Part shown: in pieces, positions 8,345 through 16,330 of the stretch | Position numbering within the stretch: position 1 is the stretch's first letter | How the letters are laid out: every line of letters begins with the position of its first letter | Assembly (NCBI GenBank): GCA_937902315.1 | Contig: CALGUG010000055.1 | Coordinates: forward strand, 124,001 to 188,000 | Length of the DNA stretch: 64,000 nucleotides | Origin: an uncultured Chloroflexales bacterium | Lineage (GTDB): Bacteria; Chloroflexota; Chloroflexia; Chloroflexales; Chloroflexaceae | Reading direction: 5' to 3' | Position numbers and translations under genes: made by a program | Notes under the pieces: model-generated | Seen by the model: the letters and a program-made list of their open reading frames with translations, nothing else | Database searches by the model: none | Told to the model about the DNA's origin: nothing

Positions 8345-8456
8345 CTAAAACCTTCAAGTGCAATTGGAGAGTTTCGGGCTAGCTGCGAAGTAAGTTTCCC
8401 TTTAGAAAGCGCTAGCATGCTGTCCAACCCTCAATTCTTGCATAACGCTTCTATAC

Positions 8457-8473
8457 TACTCTCGTAGAGAGTA
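8457..8473. promoter_or_regulatory. Palindromic candidate operator before the ABC exporter
   Basis: TACTCTCGTAGAGAGTA is a perfect 7+7 inverted repeat with 3-base centre, 21 bases before the ATG of the ABC ATPase. A TATAC precedes and TATACA overlaps its end. I could not settle a -35/-10 pair. It is the natural candidate for binding by the divergent double-MerR protein. Confidence 0.5.
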
Positions 8474-8493
8474 TACAACATAAGGGAAGTTCC

Positions 8494-9462
8494 ATGATTG
8501 AGGTAGATCAGCTTTCGATGACCTATCGCGTGCCCGTGCGTGCCTCGGGCCTGGGAGCGGCTGTGCGCTCCTTGTTTAAGCGCCAATTTCGTATGGTTGA
8601 AGCGCTGCAGGCGCTCTCTTTTCAGGTGGAAGCCGGAGAGATCGTGGGCTTTTTGGGCCCGAACGGCGCTGGCAAAACCACCACGCTCAAGATTCTGAGC
8701 GGCATTTTGCACCCAACTTCCGGCAGCGCTCGCGTGCTGGGCGCGGTGCCGTGGCGCAGAGAGAACAGCTTTTTGCGCCAGATCGCTATGGTGCGCGGCA
8801 GCCGCCCGATCAGTGTGCCGAGCGAATTGACCGTGCTCGACGCGCTCAACTTTCAAAAACTGGTTTATGAAGTGCCCGACGATGCTTTCAAGCGCAATCT
8901 GGCCGAACTGGTCGAACTGCTCGATCTGGAGCCATTGCTCGGGCGTCAAGTGCGGGCGCTCTCGCTGGGCGAGCGTATGCGGGCCGGTCTGGCTTGGTCG
9001 CTGATCTATCGTCCGCGCGTGCTCTTCCTCGACGAGCCGACGATCGGCCTTGATGTCGAAGCCGTCACTCGTATGCGCCGTTTTATCGCCGATTATCGTC
9101 TACAGACGGGAGCGACCATTCTGCTGACCAGCCACTATATGTCTGACCTCGAAGCCTTGACCCAGCGCTTGATCGTGATCAACGCTGGCAAGCTGGCCTA
9201 CGACGGCCCCTTGGCGGCTTTGGGCGAACGGCTTGTGCCCTATAAACTGATCCGCGTCTCGTTCGCTAACCAACCGCAGATCGACTGGTCGCGCTTCGGT
9301 GAAGTGATCGAGCTGGATAGCGCGCGGGCTTGTCTGCGCATCGAGCGCCAGCAGGTCTCGCATGTGACGGCTCGCCTGCTCGAAAGCGCGGTGATCAACG
9401 ATCTGAGTGTGGCCGATCCATCGTTGGAAGAGGTGATCGGCCTGGTCTATCAAGGAGCCTAG
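8494..9462 (+). CDS. ABC-2 type exporter, ATP-binding subunit
   Basis: A 322-residue ATPase of an ABC-2 exporter. Walker A is GPNGAGKTT (about residues 55-63), the signature is LSLGERMRAGLAW rather than LSGGQ, Walker B is VLFLDEPTIGLD, and the switch His is in LLTSHYMSDLE. An extended N-terminus before the A-loop and a C-terminal domain of about 80 residues are typical of the group paired with two DUF990-type permeases (natA/drrA-like with ABC2_membrane_6 partners). First gene of a tight operon: 3 bases to the next gene. AAGGGAAG is 6 bases before the ATG. Substrate unknown; relatives are linked to drug, antibiotic or lipid export. Confidence 0.93.
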   Translation: MIEVDQLSMTYRVPVRASGLGAAVRSLFKRQFRMVEALQALSFQVEAGEIVGFLGPNGAGKTTTLKILSGILHPTSGSARVLGAVPWRRENSFLRQIAMVRGSRPISVPSELTVLDALNFQKLVYEVPDDAFKRNLAELVELLDLEPLLGRQVRALSLGERMRAGLAWSLIYRPRVLFLDEPTIGLDVEAVTRMRRFIADYRLQTGATILLTSHYMSDLEALTQRLIVINAGKLAYDGPLAALGERLVPYKLIRVSFANQPQIDWSRFGEVIELDSARACLRIERQQVSHVTARLLESAVINDLSVADPSLEEVIGLVYQGA

Positions 9463-9465
9463 CCA

Positions 9466-10230
9466 ATGAGAAGCATACGGCTTATCTGGGGCTATGTTCG
9501 CATCTCGTTTTTGCAGTGGTTCGCTTGGCGCTCCTTTGTTTTTACGCTGGCGATCAATCAAGCGGTGACGCCTTTGATCGGTCTGGCGCTGTGGAGCACC
9601 GCCCTGCCAGAACGCAGCTTTGTGAGCTACTACGTCGTGCTCTTGTTTGTGCGGCTGGCCACCGTCTCCTACGAAAACCATACCTTTTCGAACTTGGTCT
9701 ATCAAGGCGAACTGGCCGATCTGCTGTTGCGTCCGCATGCGGTGGTCTACTCGCCTCTGAGCGAAAACCTAGCCATCCGCATCTGGCATATCTTCATCGT
9801 GATCCCCTTGATCCTGCTGGTGCTTATGGCCGTGCCGCTGCAGCTGAGCATGATCGATCTTGTGTACGCCCTGCCTGCGCTGCTTCTGGCGGCGGTGCTG
9901 CAGTTTGTCTTCACCTTTGGCTTGGCGCTCTCGGCCTTTTGGAGCGAGCGCGCCCACGGGATCACCAACTTCGGGCGCAGTTTGATCTTTCTGCTGGGCG
10001 GCGAGGCGGTTCCGATCGCGCTGCTGCCCGAGCGCTGGCGGGCGCTGGGCGAGCTGCTGCCCTTTCGGGCTATGCTGGGCTTCCCTGCCGAGATCGCCAG
10101 CGGCCTGCTGACTCAGGAGGCGATTCTGCGCGGCTATGCGGTGCAGCTGGTTTGGCTGCTGCTGATGCTCGGCACGGTCTATCTGCTCTGGTTGCAGGGC
10201 GTGCGCCGCTTTACAGCGGTCGGCGCATAG
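9466..10230 (+). CDS. ABC-2 family permease, first membrane subunit
   Basis: A 254-residue integral membrane protein with about six hydrophobic segments; the N-terminus (IRLIWGYVRISFLQWFAWR) and the segment FSNLVYQGELADLLLRPHAV are typical of the DUF990 / ABC2_membrane_6 permeases, where the GEL-DLLLRP element is the coupling region for the ATPase. AAGGAG lies 7 bases before the ATG, overlapping the end of the ATPase gene. It should pair with the next permease to form the channel of the exporter. Confidence 0.9.
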   Translation: MRSIRLIWGYVRISFLQWFAWRSFVFTLAINQAVTPLIGLALWSTALPERSFVSYYVVLLFVRLATVSYENHTFSNLVYQGELADLLLRPHAVVYSPLSENLAIRIWHIFIVIPLILLVLMAVPLQLSMIDLVYALPALLLAAVLQFVFTFGLALSAFWSERAHGITNFGRSLIFLLGGEAVPIALLPERWRALGELLPFRAMLGFPAEIASGLLTQEAILRGYAVQLVWLLLMLGTVYLLWLQGVRRFTAVGA

Positions 10231-10245
10231 CTGCGAGGAGGAACT

Positions 10246-11031
10246 ATGCGACGAATTGTGCTTTTGATGACGGCTATCTTCCGTATCGCGCTGCAACGCG
10301 CCTTGGCCCATCGTGCCAATCTGCTGTTCGAGCTGTTTATGGCGCTGTTTGGCACCGTCGCCGCCGCCGTGACCTTGCGGGTGGTGTTCGAATACACCAG
10401 CTCCTTGGCGGGCTGGACGCTGGGCGAGAGTATGCTCTTGCTCGGCTGCTACATGCTGATGAGCGGCATTGTCGAGGCTTGGATCCAGCCCAATCTCGAT
10501 TGGTTCGCGGGCAAAGTCACCAGCGGCGAGCTCGATGATCTGCTCTTGCAGCCCGTTTCGAGCCTGTTTTTGGTGAGCTTCAACACAGTGCAGCCTTTGG
10601 CGCTCTTGCAAAGCATCTTGGGCGCTTGTGTGATTGCTTGGGGCTTGTTTGAGTTGGGCGCTGCGATAAGCTTTGCTGGGGTGTTAGGCTGCTTGCTGCT
10701 GCTAAGCGCGGGCCTTATGATCGCTTGGGCGACCCGTTTTCTAATGGCTTGCAGCGCTTTCTGGGCGCCCGCTTTGGAACCGTCGGTACTCTACAACGCC
10801 CTCTGGCAACTGGGGCGCTACCCTGTTTCGATCTATCACCCCGCCATCGCTGGTCTGCTGACCTATGTGGTGCCGGTGGCCTGTATCGCCACTTTCCCCG
10901 CTATGAGCTTGGCGCGCGGGCCAGACCCGATCATTTTGATCGCGAGCTGTCTGACGGCTATCGTGTTCGTCTGCTTGGCGGTCTGGATATGGCAGCGCGG
11001 TTTGGCCCAGTATCGCAGCGCAACCAGTTAA
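10246..11031 (+). CDS. ABC-2 family permease, second membrane subunit
   Basis: A 261-residue membrane protein with about six transmembrane stretches, homologous in layout to the preceding permease: VTSGELDDLLLQPVSSLF is the matching coupling element. GAGGAGGA stands 4-5 bases before the ATG, and the gap to the previous gene is 15 bases, so the three genes form one operon ending at a hairpin about 25 bases downstream. The cargo is not evident. Confidence 0.9.
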   Translation: MRRIVLLMTAIFRIALQRALAHRANLLFELFMALFGTVAAAVTLRVVFEYTSSLAGWTLGESMLLLGCYMLMSGIVEAWIQPNLDWFAGKVTSGELDDLLLQPVSSLFLVSFNTVQPLALLQSILGACVIAWGLFELGAAISFAGVLGCLLLLSAGLMIAWATRFLMACSAFWAPALEPSVLYNALWQLGRYPVSIYHPAIAGLLTYVVPVACIATFPAMSLARGPDPIILIASCLTAIVFVCLAVWIWQRGLAQYRSATS

Positions 11032-11053
11032 CTTTTCGATCCCATCGGCCTCG

Positions 11054-11089
11054 TTGGAGAGAGCGATCCATCAGATGGACTCTCTCCAA
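11054..11089 (+). terminator. Terminator of the ABC exporter operon
   Basis: Stem TTGGAGAGAG (11054-11063) / CTCTCTCCAA (11080-11089) with an inner TCCATC/GATGGA stem in the loop; followed by TCATGATTTTATTTT. Lies 23 bases after the stop of the last permease gene. Confidence 0.75.
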
Positions 11090-11136
11090 TCATGATTTTA
11101 TTTTGAAATGATTTCTAAAAACAATATTTGAAATTG

Positions 11137-11164
11137 TTTACTGTAAATAAACTTGTGATACAAT
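11137..11164 (+). promoter_or_regulatory. Promoter of the cytochrome P450 gene with embedded palindrome
   Basis: TTTACT (11137-11142) and TACAAT (11159-11164) with 16-base spacing make a sigma70-like promoter 66 bases before the P450 start. The -35 overlaps the perfect palindrome TTTACTGTAAA, itself inside the weaker GTTTA-N7-TAAAC, a likely regulator site. Confidence 0.5.
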
Positions 11165-11229
11165 ACTACGGCCACTCGTAAAATATGAGCGCGGCTGGCT
11201 AAAGCTGCAACTATGGGGAGAAGTGCCGT

Positions 11230-12618
11230 ATGGAACAGCAAGGCTATTTAAACCCGCCCGGGCCGGACATTCCGCAAGACGTTGTTGCCTTTTGGAAAGA
11301 TCCGATCGAAACCCTCAAGCGTTTGCACGCAGCCTATGGCCCTGTGGTCGCCTTCGATCCGAAAAACCCCTCTTCGGTATCGATCAGCGATCCAAAGCTC
11401 ATCCAAGAGCTTATGACCAATCCGGATCGCTTCGCCTATCGTGTGACCCCGATCATTCCTTTGCCGCACACCTCTGTATACCGTCTTCTCTTCAGCTTTA
11501 GCCATATGGATCAGATCGAGCATCCCCAGCATCGCCAACCGATCGCTCGTTATATGCGACGTGATTCGATCCGAGGCAGCTTGAAGGATTTTAAGCAACA
11601 GATCGACGACTACATCAATAGCATCCCCATGGGCGAACCCTGCGATATCGACCAGCACTTCCAGACCTTGCTAGGCCGGCTCTCGATCGGCACCTTTTTT
11701 GGCGGTATGAGCTTTGAAGAGATGGATCGCTTACGCATGGAGGTCGATAAGTGGTTCGAGCTGATGGGCGATCCGACCGCCATCCCCGTCGAGAATCCCA
11801 TCCCCGGATCATCCTACGAGCGCTTGATCAACTTCACCGATAAGCACGAAAAGACCTTGATCGCCGAGATCGATCGCGAGCGCGCCAACCCGGGCACGCA
11901 CCCCTTGATCCGCACCATGCTCGGGATGGAGGTCAATGGCCAGCCGCTCTCAGACGAGATGATGGCTTCGCACCTCAATCTGATGATCGCTGCCACCACG
12001 ACGCTGGGCTTCAGTATGTCGTGGACGGTCTTTTTGATGACACAGTTCCCTGAATGGACCGAGCGCATGCGCGCCGAGGTCGAGCGGGTCATCCCTGGTG
12101 AAGAGATCACGCTCGAGCAGCTCGATCAGCTCGATATCGTTTCGCGCTTCTACAAAGAGTCGCTCCGCCTCTTCCCGCCGCCCGCCATTTTGACTCGACG
12201 CGCTCTCTTCGACACCACTTTGGGCGATTATCATATTCAGAAAAATGCGAATGTCTTTGTCTGCTCGCATTTGATTCAGCGCGACGAGGTCTACTTTCCC
12301 GATGGCAACGCCTTCGATCCCGATCGATGGATCAACGCCACACCTTCGCCCTATGTCTACCTGCCCTTTGGGGCTGGTCCGCATATCTGTTTGGGCATGC
12401 GCTGGGCCCAAGCGGTCGCCAACCTGCTGATCGCTCGTCTGCTCAAGCTGCGCACCTTCAAGGTTGTGGCCAACAGCGAGGTCGATTGGGAGCTGCATAT
12501 CGCCAGCCTACCAGCCAAGTTCCGCATCGAGCTGCAGCCCGCTGGCCTGCCGTTTGAGCTGAATCCGATCACTGGCAATGTGCACGGTATGGTGAATCTA
12601 CCTGTTGCTGCCGCCTAG
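11230..12618 (+). CDS. Cytochrome P450
   Basis: A 462-residue soluble haem monooxygenase with no N-terminal anchor. The haem-binding loop is FGAGPHICLGMRWA with the thiolate Cys at residue 387, the K-helix ExxR is KESLR (Glu 310, Arg 313), and FDPDRW is the meander/PERF region. The I-helix reads LMIAATTTLGFS: the usual acid before the conserved Thr is itself Thr. GGGAGAAG precedes the ATG by about 6 bases. No ferredoxin or reductase gene is nearby, so it must use redox partners from elsewhere. The proximity to the ABC exporter is suggestive, but the terminator and own promoter argue against a shared operon. Substrate unknown. Confidence 0.95.
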   Translation: MEQQGYLNPPGPDIPQDVVAFWKDPIETLKRLHAAYGPVVAFDPKNPSSVSISDPKLIQELMTNPDRFAYRVTPIIPLPHTSVYRLLFSFSHMDQIEHPQHRQPIARYMRRDSIRGSLKDFKQQIDDYINSIPMGEPCDIDQHFQTLLGRLSIGTFFGGMSFEEMDRLRMEVDKWFELMGDPTAIPVENPIPGSSYERLINFTDKHEKTLIAEIDRERANPGTHPLIRTMLGMEVNGQPLSDEMMASHLNLMIAATTTLGFSMSWTVFLMTQFPEWTERMRAEVERVIPGEEITLEQLDQLDIVSRFYKESLRLFPPPAILTRRALFDTTLGDYHIQKNANVFVCSHLIQRDEVYFPDGNAFDPDRWINATPSPYVYLPFGAGPHICLGMRWAQAVANLLIARLLKLRTFKVVANSEVDWELHIASLPAKFRIELQPAGLPFELNPITGNVHGMVNLPVAAA

Positions 12619-12651
12619 CCAGCTACACCAAAATCTATCAGCTAGCAAAAC

Positions 12652-12688
12652 ACAAGCGTTATCCCAATAATCTCGGGATAACGCTTGT
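12652..12688 (+). terminator. Terminator after the P450 gene
   Basis: Perfect 14-base stem ACAAGCGTTATCCC (12652-12665) / GGGATAACGCTTGT (12675-12688), 9-base loop, 34 bases past the stop codon. No clear U-tract. Confidence 0.75.
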
Positions 12689-12749
12689 TGCTATCTGCTA
12701 TCATCAAAACGAAAATATTTCCGCCGATTGCAGCCCAAAGGAGAGAGCT

Positions 12750-13230
12750 ATGGCGCGACTCAAGCTTGCCCGCCCATATCCGCCAGATTTTGGTTTGTAT
12801 CGGCTTTGGAACCGAACAAGACCTGACTCATAGCCAGATTCTGGAAAATATCGCCGAGCTGAGTCGACATAATGCCTTTTTGGGAAGCTGCTCGCTAACC
12901 GCCAGCATGTCCGAATACCAAGCCTACCAAGCGGCTGTTTTGCATGCCCAAGCCATGCCCTTCCAAGACCCGAGCGTGATCAATAGCTCGATTATTTCGG
13001 CCACACGCGGCGAATTCGGCGACTATCACCTGACCGCCAAAACCGCAGGCAGCCGCCTAAAGATCTCGCCGCTGATGCCGATCTATTGGTTTTTTGAGGC
13101 TCGCAGCGTGATGGAGCAGAACCAGTTGCTGAAAGAGCTGATGCTCAGCTACAGCTTTGAGGAGGCGATTCGCCTAGGCATGCTCTATCGCCGTGGTGTT
13201 AAACCACGACCAGATACAGACCTGCTTTGA
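12750..13230 (+). pseudogene. DUF1152-like protein remnant
   Basis: An ATG at 12750 with AAAGGAGAGAG upstream begins Met-Ala-Arg-Leu-Lys but closes after 27 codons. In another frame, from about 12790 to 13230, about 145 codons match the C-terminal half of DUF1152 proteins in style: RQILVCIGFGTEQD, then ILENIAELSRHNAFLGSCSL, and LKISPLMPIYWFFEARSVM near the end. DUF1152 proteins are usually about 300 residues with a GAGGGFD nucleotide-like loop at the N-terminus, which is absent here. I read it as a gene that lost its front half by internal deletion with frame change. The frame open from 12685 has no ribosome-binding site and overlaps the terminator. Identification is by recollection of the family and should be checked. 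Confidence 0.6.
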
Positions 13231-13243
13231 AACATTCCGTATT

Positions 13244-13311
13244 TGGCGTCAACGTTCCTAACTCCCATGCGGTCCTTGGCGCGTCCGCCTACGGCTATCA
13301 ACATCCCGCCC
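13244..13311 (+). repeat. Solo end of the GCGTCCGCC long-inverted-repeat family
   Basis: TTGGCG, a diverged middle with CTCCCATGCGGTCCTTG, then GCGCGTCCGCCTACGGCTAT and CAACATCCCGCC. Starts 12 bases after the stop of the DUF1152 remnant. Confidence 0.85.
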
Positions 13312-13403
13312 AAACATTCGGCCTATCGAGCGACTTCGTATCACACTGCGCCTTCAAGGTGGCTAGCGCTTCTAGCCACCTTCACCATTTGAACGCTTGG
13401 AAT

Positions 13404-14402
13404 TTAGACCGTTTCGTAGAGGTAGTCTTTCAGCCAAGATGGTACGGCATCGAGGTTTTCGGCGCGATGCTCTTCGGAGATAACGTCGATAGTCTGGCTC
13501 CACGAGAGTGCGCGGTTAAACATGCCTAAGCGAATCGCCAGCTTAACCGCTTGGTCGAGTTGGGCGCGGCTTGCAAAGCGCGTGAACGGTTCGAGATAGG
13601 CGTCGCGCATGCGGGCCAGCTCGGGGCCGTTCGGGTCGATCTTAAGCCAGTAGGCCGTGGCGCGCAGGGTCACGATCAGCGTGAAGAAGGGATGCCCAAC
13701 GCTGGCGTCGCTCCAGTCGATAAAGGTGTAGCGCTCTCCATCGAATAAGACGTTGTTCTCGTGCAGCTCTTCGTGCACCAGCGTAACCGGCAGGCCGTAG
13801 CTGTCGAGTTGGGCGCAGAGCTGACTAAACTTGTCGAAGCCCGCTTGGAGCTTACGGTACTCTTCGCTCGTTAGCCCGTCCTCTTGGTCGATCAATAACT
13901 GTTCGCTCTTGCTGAGCAGCTCTAGGTAGAGGGCAGGCAAGCGCTCGAGTCGACGGTCGGGCGCGCCCCACGCGAGGATCTGCTCGCTTTTGCTGGCCAG
14001 CTCGATCTGCAATTCGGCGTAGCGCGGCAAAAGAGCATACCAGTGCGGAAGCTGCTCGGGGCTGCGGGTGATGCTGCGCAAGGTTTGGCCCGCATCCCAC
14101 GAGAGCATCCAGCCTTGTTCGATATCGCTGGCCAGCAAGCGCAACGAGTTTTGCGGCTGCCACTCCGCGAGCGCACGGCTGAGCGGCACTTCGAAATGGA
14201 AGTGGGGCGCCAGCGCTTTGAAGTAGAGCATCCCCTCAGCGGTTTCCAATCGGGCCAGCGCCGACCAGAGCCGCTGATGCACCAGCTCGACCGGACGTTT
14301 CGCCCGCAGGCCGTGCGCGCTCAGTTGGGCGCTGATCCAGTCTGTGACCTCTTTATCCCATCCCTCCCTCTCCCAAGGAAGGCGCAACTGATTGTCTGGC
14401 AT
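13404..14402 (-). CDS. Aminoglycoside-phosphotransferase-fold kinase (APH family)
   Basis: A 332-residue protein kinase-like small-molecule kinase. The catalytic loop is LVHEELHENNVLF: the usual HxD is here His-Glu-Glu, with Glu where the catalytic Asp stands in most relatives, while the metal-binding Asn is kept (HENN). The DFG-equivalent is FIDWSDAS, with its Asp kept. The N-terminal lobe has ALARLETAEGMLYFKA with the ATP-binding Lys. AAAGGAG lies 7 bases before the ATG. Such chromosomal APH-fold proteins phosphorylate varied metabolites; resistance should not be assumed. It is a lone gene in a repeat-rich setting. Confidence 0.85.
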   Translation of the reverse strand: MPDNQLRLPWEREGWDKEVTDWISAQLSAHGLRAKRPVELVHQRLWSALARLETAEGMLYFKALAPHFHFEVPLSRALAEWQPQNSLRLLASDIEQGWMLSWDAGQTLRSITRSPEQLPHWYALLPRYAELQIELASKSEQILAWGAPDRRLERLPALYLELLSKSEQLLIDQEDGLTSEEYRKLQAGFDKFSQLCAQLDSYGLPVTLVHEELHENNVLFDGERYTFIDWSDASVGHPFFTLIVTLRATAYWLKIDPNGPELARMRDAYLEPFTRFASRAQLDQAVKLAIRLGMFNRALSWSQTIDVISEEHRAENLDAVPSWLKDYLYETV

Positions 14403-14498
14403 GTATCGCTCCTTTGCTTCTGCTTCGCCAGTGTTTGCGAATGGCTGTTAGCCTAGCACGAACCATTCAATCATACTACGAGCTTTGGACCTATCTTC

Positions 14499-14526
14499 AT
14501 ACCAAATCCGTTTGATACCAAATCCG
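14499..14526 (+). repeat. Two tandem left ends of the ATACCAAATCCG mini-element
   Basis: ATACCAAATCCG occurs at 14499-14510 and again at 14515-14526 in direct order, suggesting an insertion next to an older copy. No right end is visible nearby. The 525-base gap 14403-14927 otherwise holds REP palindromes and one solo repeat end, and no gene. Confidence 0.7.
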
Positions 14527-14642
14527 TTTAAAGCGTTCTCTTTTTAGAAACATCTTTTAACATGGCCATCGATACGCAAAGAAAATCAGGGAAACATGAG
14601 TCATCCCGGAGTTTGTCGGGGTGGCTCTACAACATCAACATT

Positions 14643-14760
14643 CACCCCCTCGCCCGCAGTGCGGGAGAGGGGGCCAGGGGGTGAGGGCAGATAACTCTGA
14701 CCTTATGGAGATTTGTGGGTAATGTACAGTTGCGGGAGAAGGGTTGGGGATGAGGGCAGC
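14643..14760 (-). repeat. Pair of REP-like palindromes
   Basis: CACCCCCTCGCCCGCAGTGC and then GGGAGAGGGGGCC form one unit; a second, TGCGGGAGAAGGGTTGGGGA, follows at about 14731. The spacer AGATAACTCTGACCTTATGG with GATTTGTGGGTAATGTACAG is nearly the same as in the composite element at 58.9 kb and, inverted, at 38.9 kb. Confidence 0.8.
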
Positions 14761-14769
14761 TAGCCCTGT

Positions 14770-14826
14770 TTAGTAGCCGGAGGCGGACGCGCTACACGCC
14801 GAATGGGAGCTAGAAGCCTCTCCGCC
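14770..14826 (-). repeat. Solo end of the GCGTCCGCC long-inverted-repeat family
   Basis: Minus-strand reading GGCGGAGAGGCTTCTAGCTC, then CATTCGGCGTGTAGCGCGTC and CGCCTCCGGCTACTA. Directly follows the REP pair. Confidence 0.85.
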
Positions 14827-14927
14827 AAAGAAAAATTTATCAAATGGATCGGCTATAAAAGAGGGAAAGCGCGCTTTTCAGTGCGCGATCCTTTCTCGCT
14901 GCGTGAGGAAACGTGCGGCCTCGTGCC

Positions 14928-15995
14928 TTATGGCTGCGCGACCGCTGGCAGATCTTTTTCTTGCAGCACGCTGTTGAGCGTTTCAAGCGCGTAGATACCG
15001 CTGAGGTTTGGTTCCGTATCGCCTAGATAGCCGAGCCTAAAAGCATCTTCAGCCGATTTAAACAGGCTAGAGGCAACCGGATCGTAGGTGATTTCAAGGT
15101 TGTTGTAGGCTTGCTGCAGCACTTCATCGGGCAGGGCCCTGCTGGTGATCCGCTCGATCTTGCTGTTGACGATTTTCTTGGCTTCGTCGGGATGCTCGTT
15201 AATAAACTGTACGGTGTCGACGTGGGCGCTGAGGATGGCTTTGAGCAGATCGGGGTGTTCGTTCAGGAATTTGGTGCTGGCGATGATGTGGGTGGTGACG
15301 AATTTGCCCTGCGGCCAGAGCGTCTTCTCGTCTAAAAAGAGCTTTCCGTTGGCTTCGAGTAGCAGGCGGGTGCCCCATGGCTCGGGCACCCAAGCGCCGT
15401 CGATCTCACCCTTCTGAAACAGGGTCAGAATGTCGGGGTTTTGGGTCGGCACGATCGTCACCGTTCCGCCGTTTTCAACTGTGTCGAGGCCGTTTGCGAT
15501 CAGATAGGCTCGCAAAGCGACATCTTGGGTGTTGCCCAATTGGGGCGAGGCTAGCTTTTTACCAGCTAGATCGGCGGCAGTGCTGATATTGGCTTCTGGT
15601 CGGACGATAAAGAGCGCTCCGGCGCTGGTCGCGCCCGCGATGATGCGCAGGGCCTCGCCGTTGCTGCGCACATAACCGTTGATGGCCGGATTCGGCCCGA
15701 TATAGGTGATATCGAGCTCGCCTGCGAACATGGCTTCGATCGCCGAAGGGCCTGCGTTAAAGGTTTTGATGTCGAGCTTGACATCGGGACCAAGTGCTTC
15801 TTGGAAGCTGCCGCGTTCAACTGCGACCAGCGCGGCGGCATGGGTCAGGTTTGGGAAGTAGCCGAGCCGCACGCTACGCGCTCCAGAGCCATTTGCGGCG
15901 CCTGAATCTCTTGGGTTTTGAGTGCAGGCCGCAAGCAGGCTGCTCAGCAAGAGGATCAGTGTTGCAATGTGTATGCGACGCGACAGATCTTGCAT
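14928..15995 (-). CDS. ABC transporter substrate-binding lipoprotein (SsuA/NrtA/TauA-like)
   Basis: A 355-residue lipoprotein: signal peptide with lipobox SLLAAC (Cys about 24), then a periplasmic-type binding fold of the NMT1/SsuA group. RLGYFPNLTHAAALVAVERG is the usual first lobe start, FNAGPSAIEAMFAGELDITY the ligand-binding turn, and GAWVPEPWGTRLL the second-lobe signature. Members bind sulfonates, taurine, nitrate or similar oxyanions; the ligand cannot be fixed here. AAGGAG is 6 bases before the ATG. No permease or ATPase gene is adjacent, so it must serve a transporter encoded elsewhere. Confidence 0.9.
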   Translation of the reverse strand: MQDLSRRIHIATLILLLSSLLAACTQNPRDSGAANGSGARSVRLGYFPNLTHAAALVAVERGSFQEALGPDVKLDIKTFNAGPSAIEAMFAGELDITYIGPNPAINGYVRSNGEALRIIAGATSAGALFIVRPEANISTAADLAGKKLASPQLGNTQDVALRAYLIANGLDTVENGGTVTIVPTQNPDILTLFQKGEIDGAWVPEPWGTRLLLEANGKLFLDEKTLWPQGKFVTTHIIASTKFLNEHPDLLKAILSAHVDTVQFINEHPDEAKKIVNSKIERITSRALPDEVLQQAYNNLEITYDPVASSLFKSAEDAFRLGYLGDTEPNLSGIYALETLNSVLQEKDLPAVAQP

Positions 15996-16123
15996 AACGA
16001 TCTCCTTTTCTTGCGAAGACTTGAGCTAAACACTCGCGACTCAGCACTCAGTTGTATGGAACAAACTCCACTGCTTCGTTATACTCGTTGTCGCTTGAAG
16101 CTGCAAAGCTGCTTCCTTGAAAT

Positions 16124-16153
16124 ATTGTAAATCTAAAATTTGATCTGTGGCAA
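16124..16153 (-). promoter_or_regulatory. Probable promoter of the substrate-binding protein gene
   Basis: On the minus strand TTGCCA (16153-16148) and TACAAT (16129-16124), spacing 18, leaving a leader of about 125 bases before the ATG. The leader holds a GAAGCAGC/GCTGCAAAGC-type imperfect stem but no riboswitch I recognise. Confidence 0.5.
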
Positions 16154-16177
16154 GCTCGCTCTCCTGAGGCAGCAAAA

Positions 16178-16207
16178 GCCTAGGGCAGAAAGCTTTCTTC
16201 CCTAGGC
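16178..16207. terminator. Hairpin between divergent promoters
   Basis: Perfect 8-base stem GCCTAGGG (16178-16185) / CCCTAGGC (16200-16207), with AGAAAGCTTTCT in the loop making a second small palindrome. On the minus strand it is followed by TTTTG. It lies upstream of the promoter at 16124 and could insulate the divergent units. Confidence 0.4.
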
Positions 16208-16330
16208 TTCTCGAAGCGCTATAAGTGTTATAGCAGAAACCGGAAGCCTTTGACGAGGATGGTATCTATAATGAACATTGATATATTATTGGAATAAAAT
16301 AAATTACTTCTAAAGTATGATTAGGCTTTT

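Noticed and set aside
9330..10538. 402-codon plus-strand frame overlapping the ABC operon
   Set aside because: Overlaps three well-supported genes in another frame, with no motif and Arg/Ala-rich low-complexity sequence.
13404..14402. Calling the APH-fold gene an antibiotic-resistance gene
   Set aside because: The fold is shared with many metabolic kinases, and the catalytic Asp is replaced by Glu.
15996..16123. Riboswitch in the leader of the SsuA-like gene
   Set aside because: I looked for SAM, cobalamin and thiamine-type conserved cores and saw none; only an imperfect stem is present.
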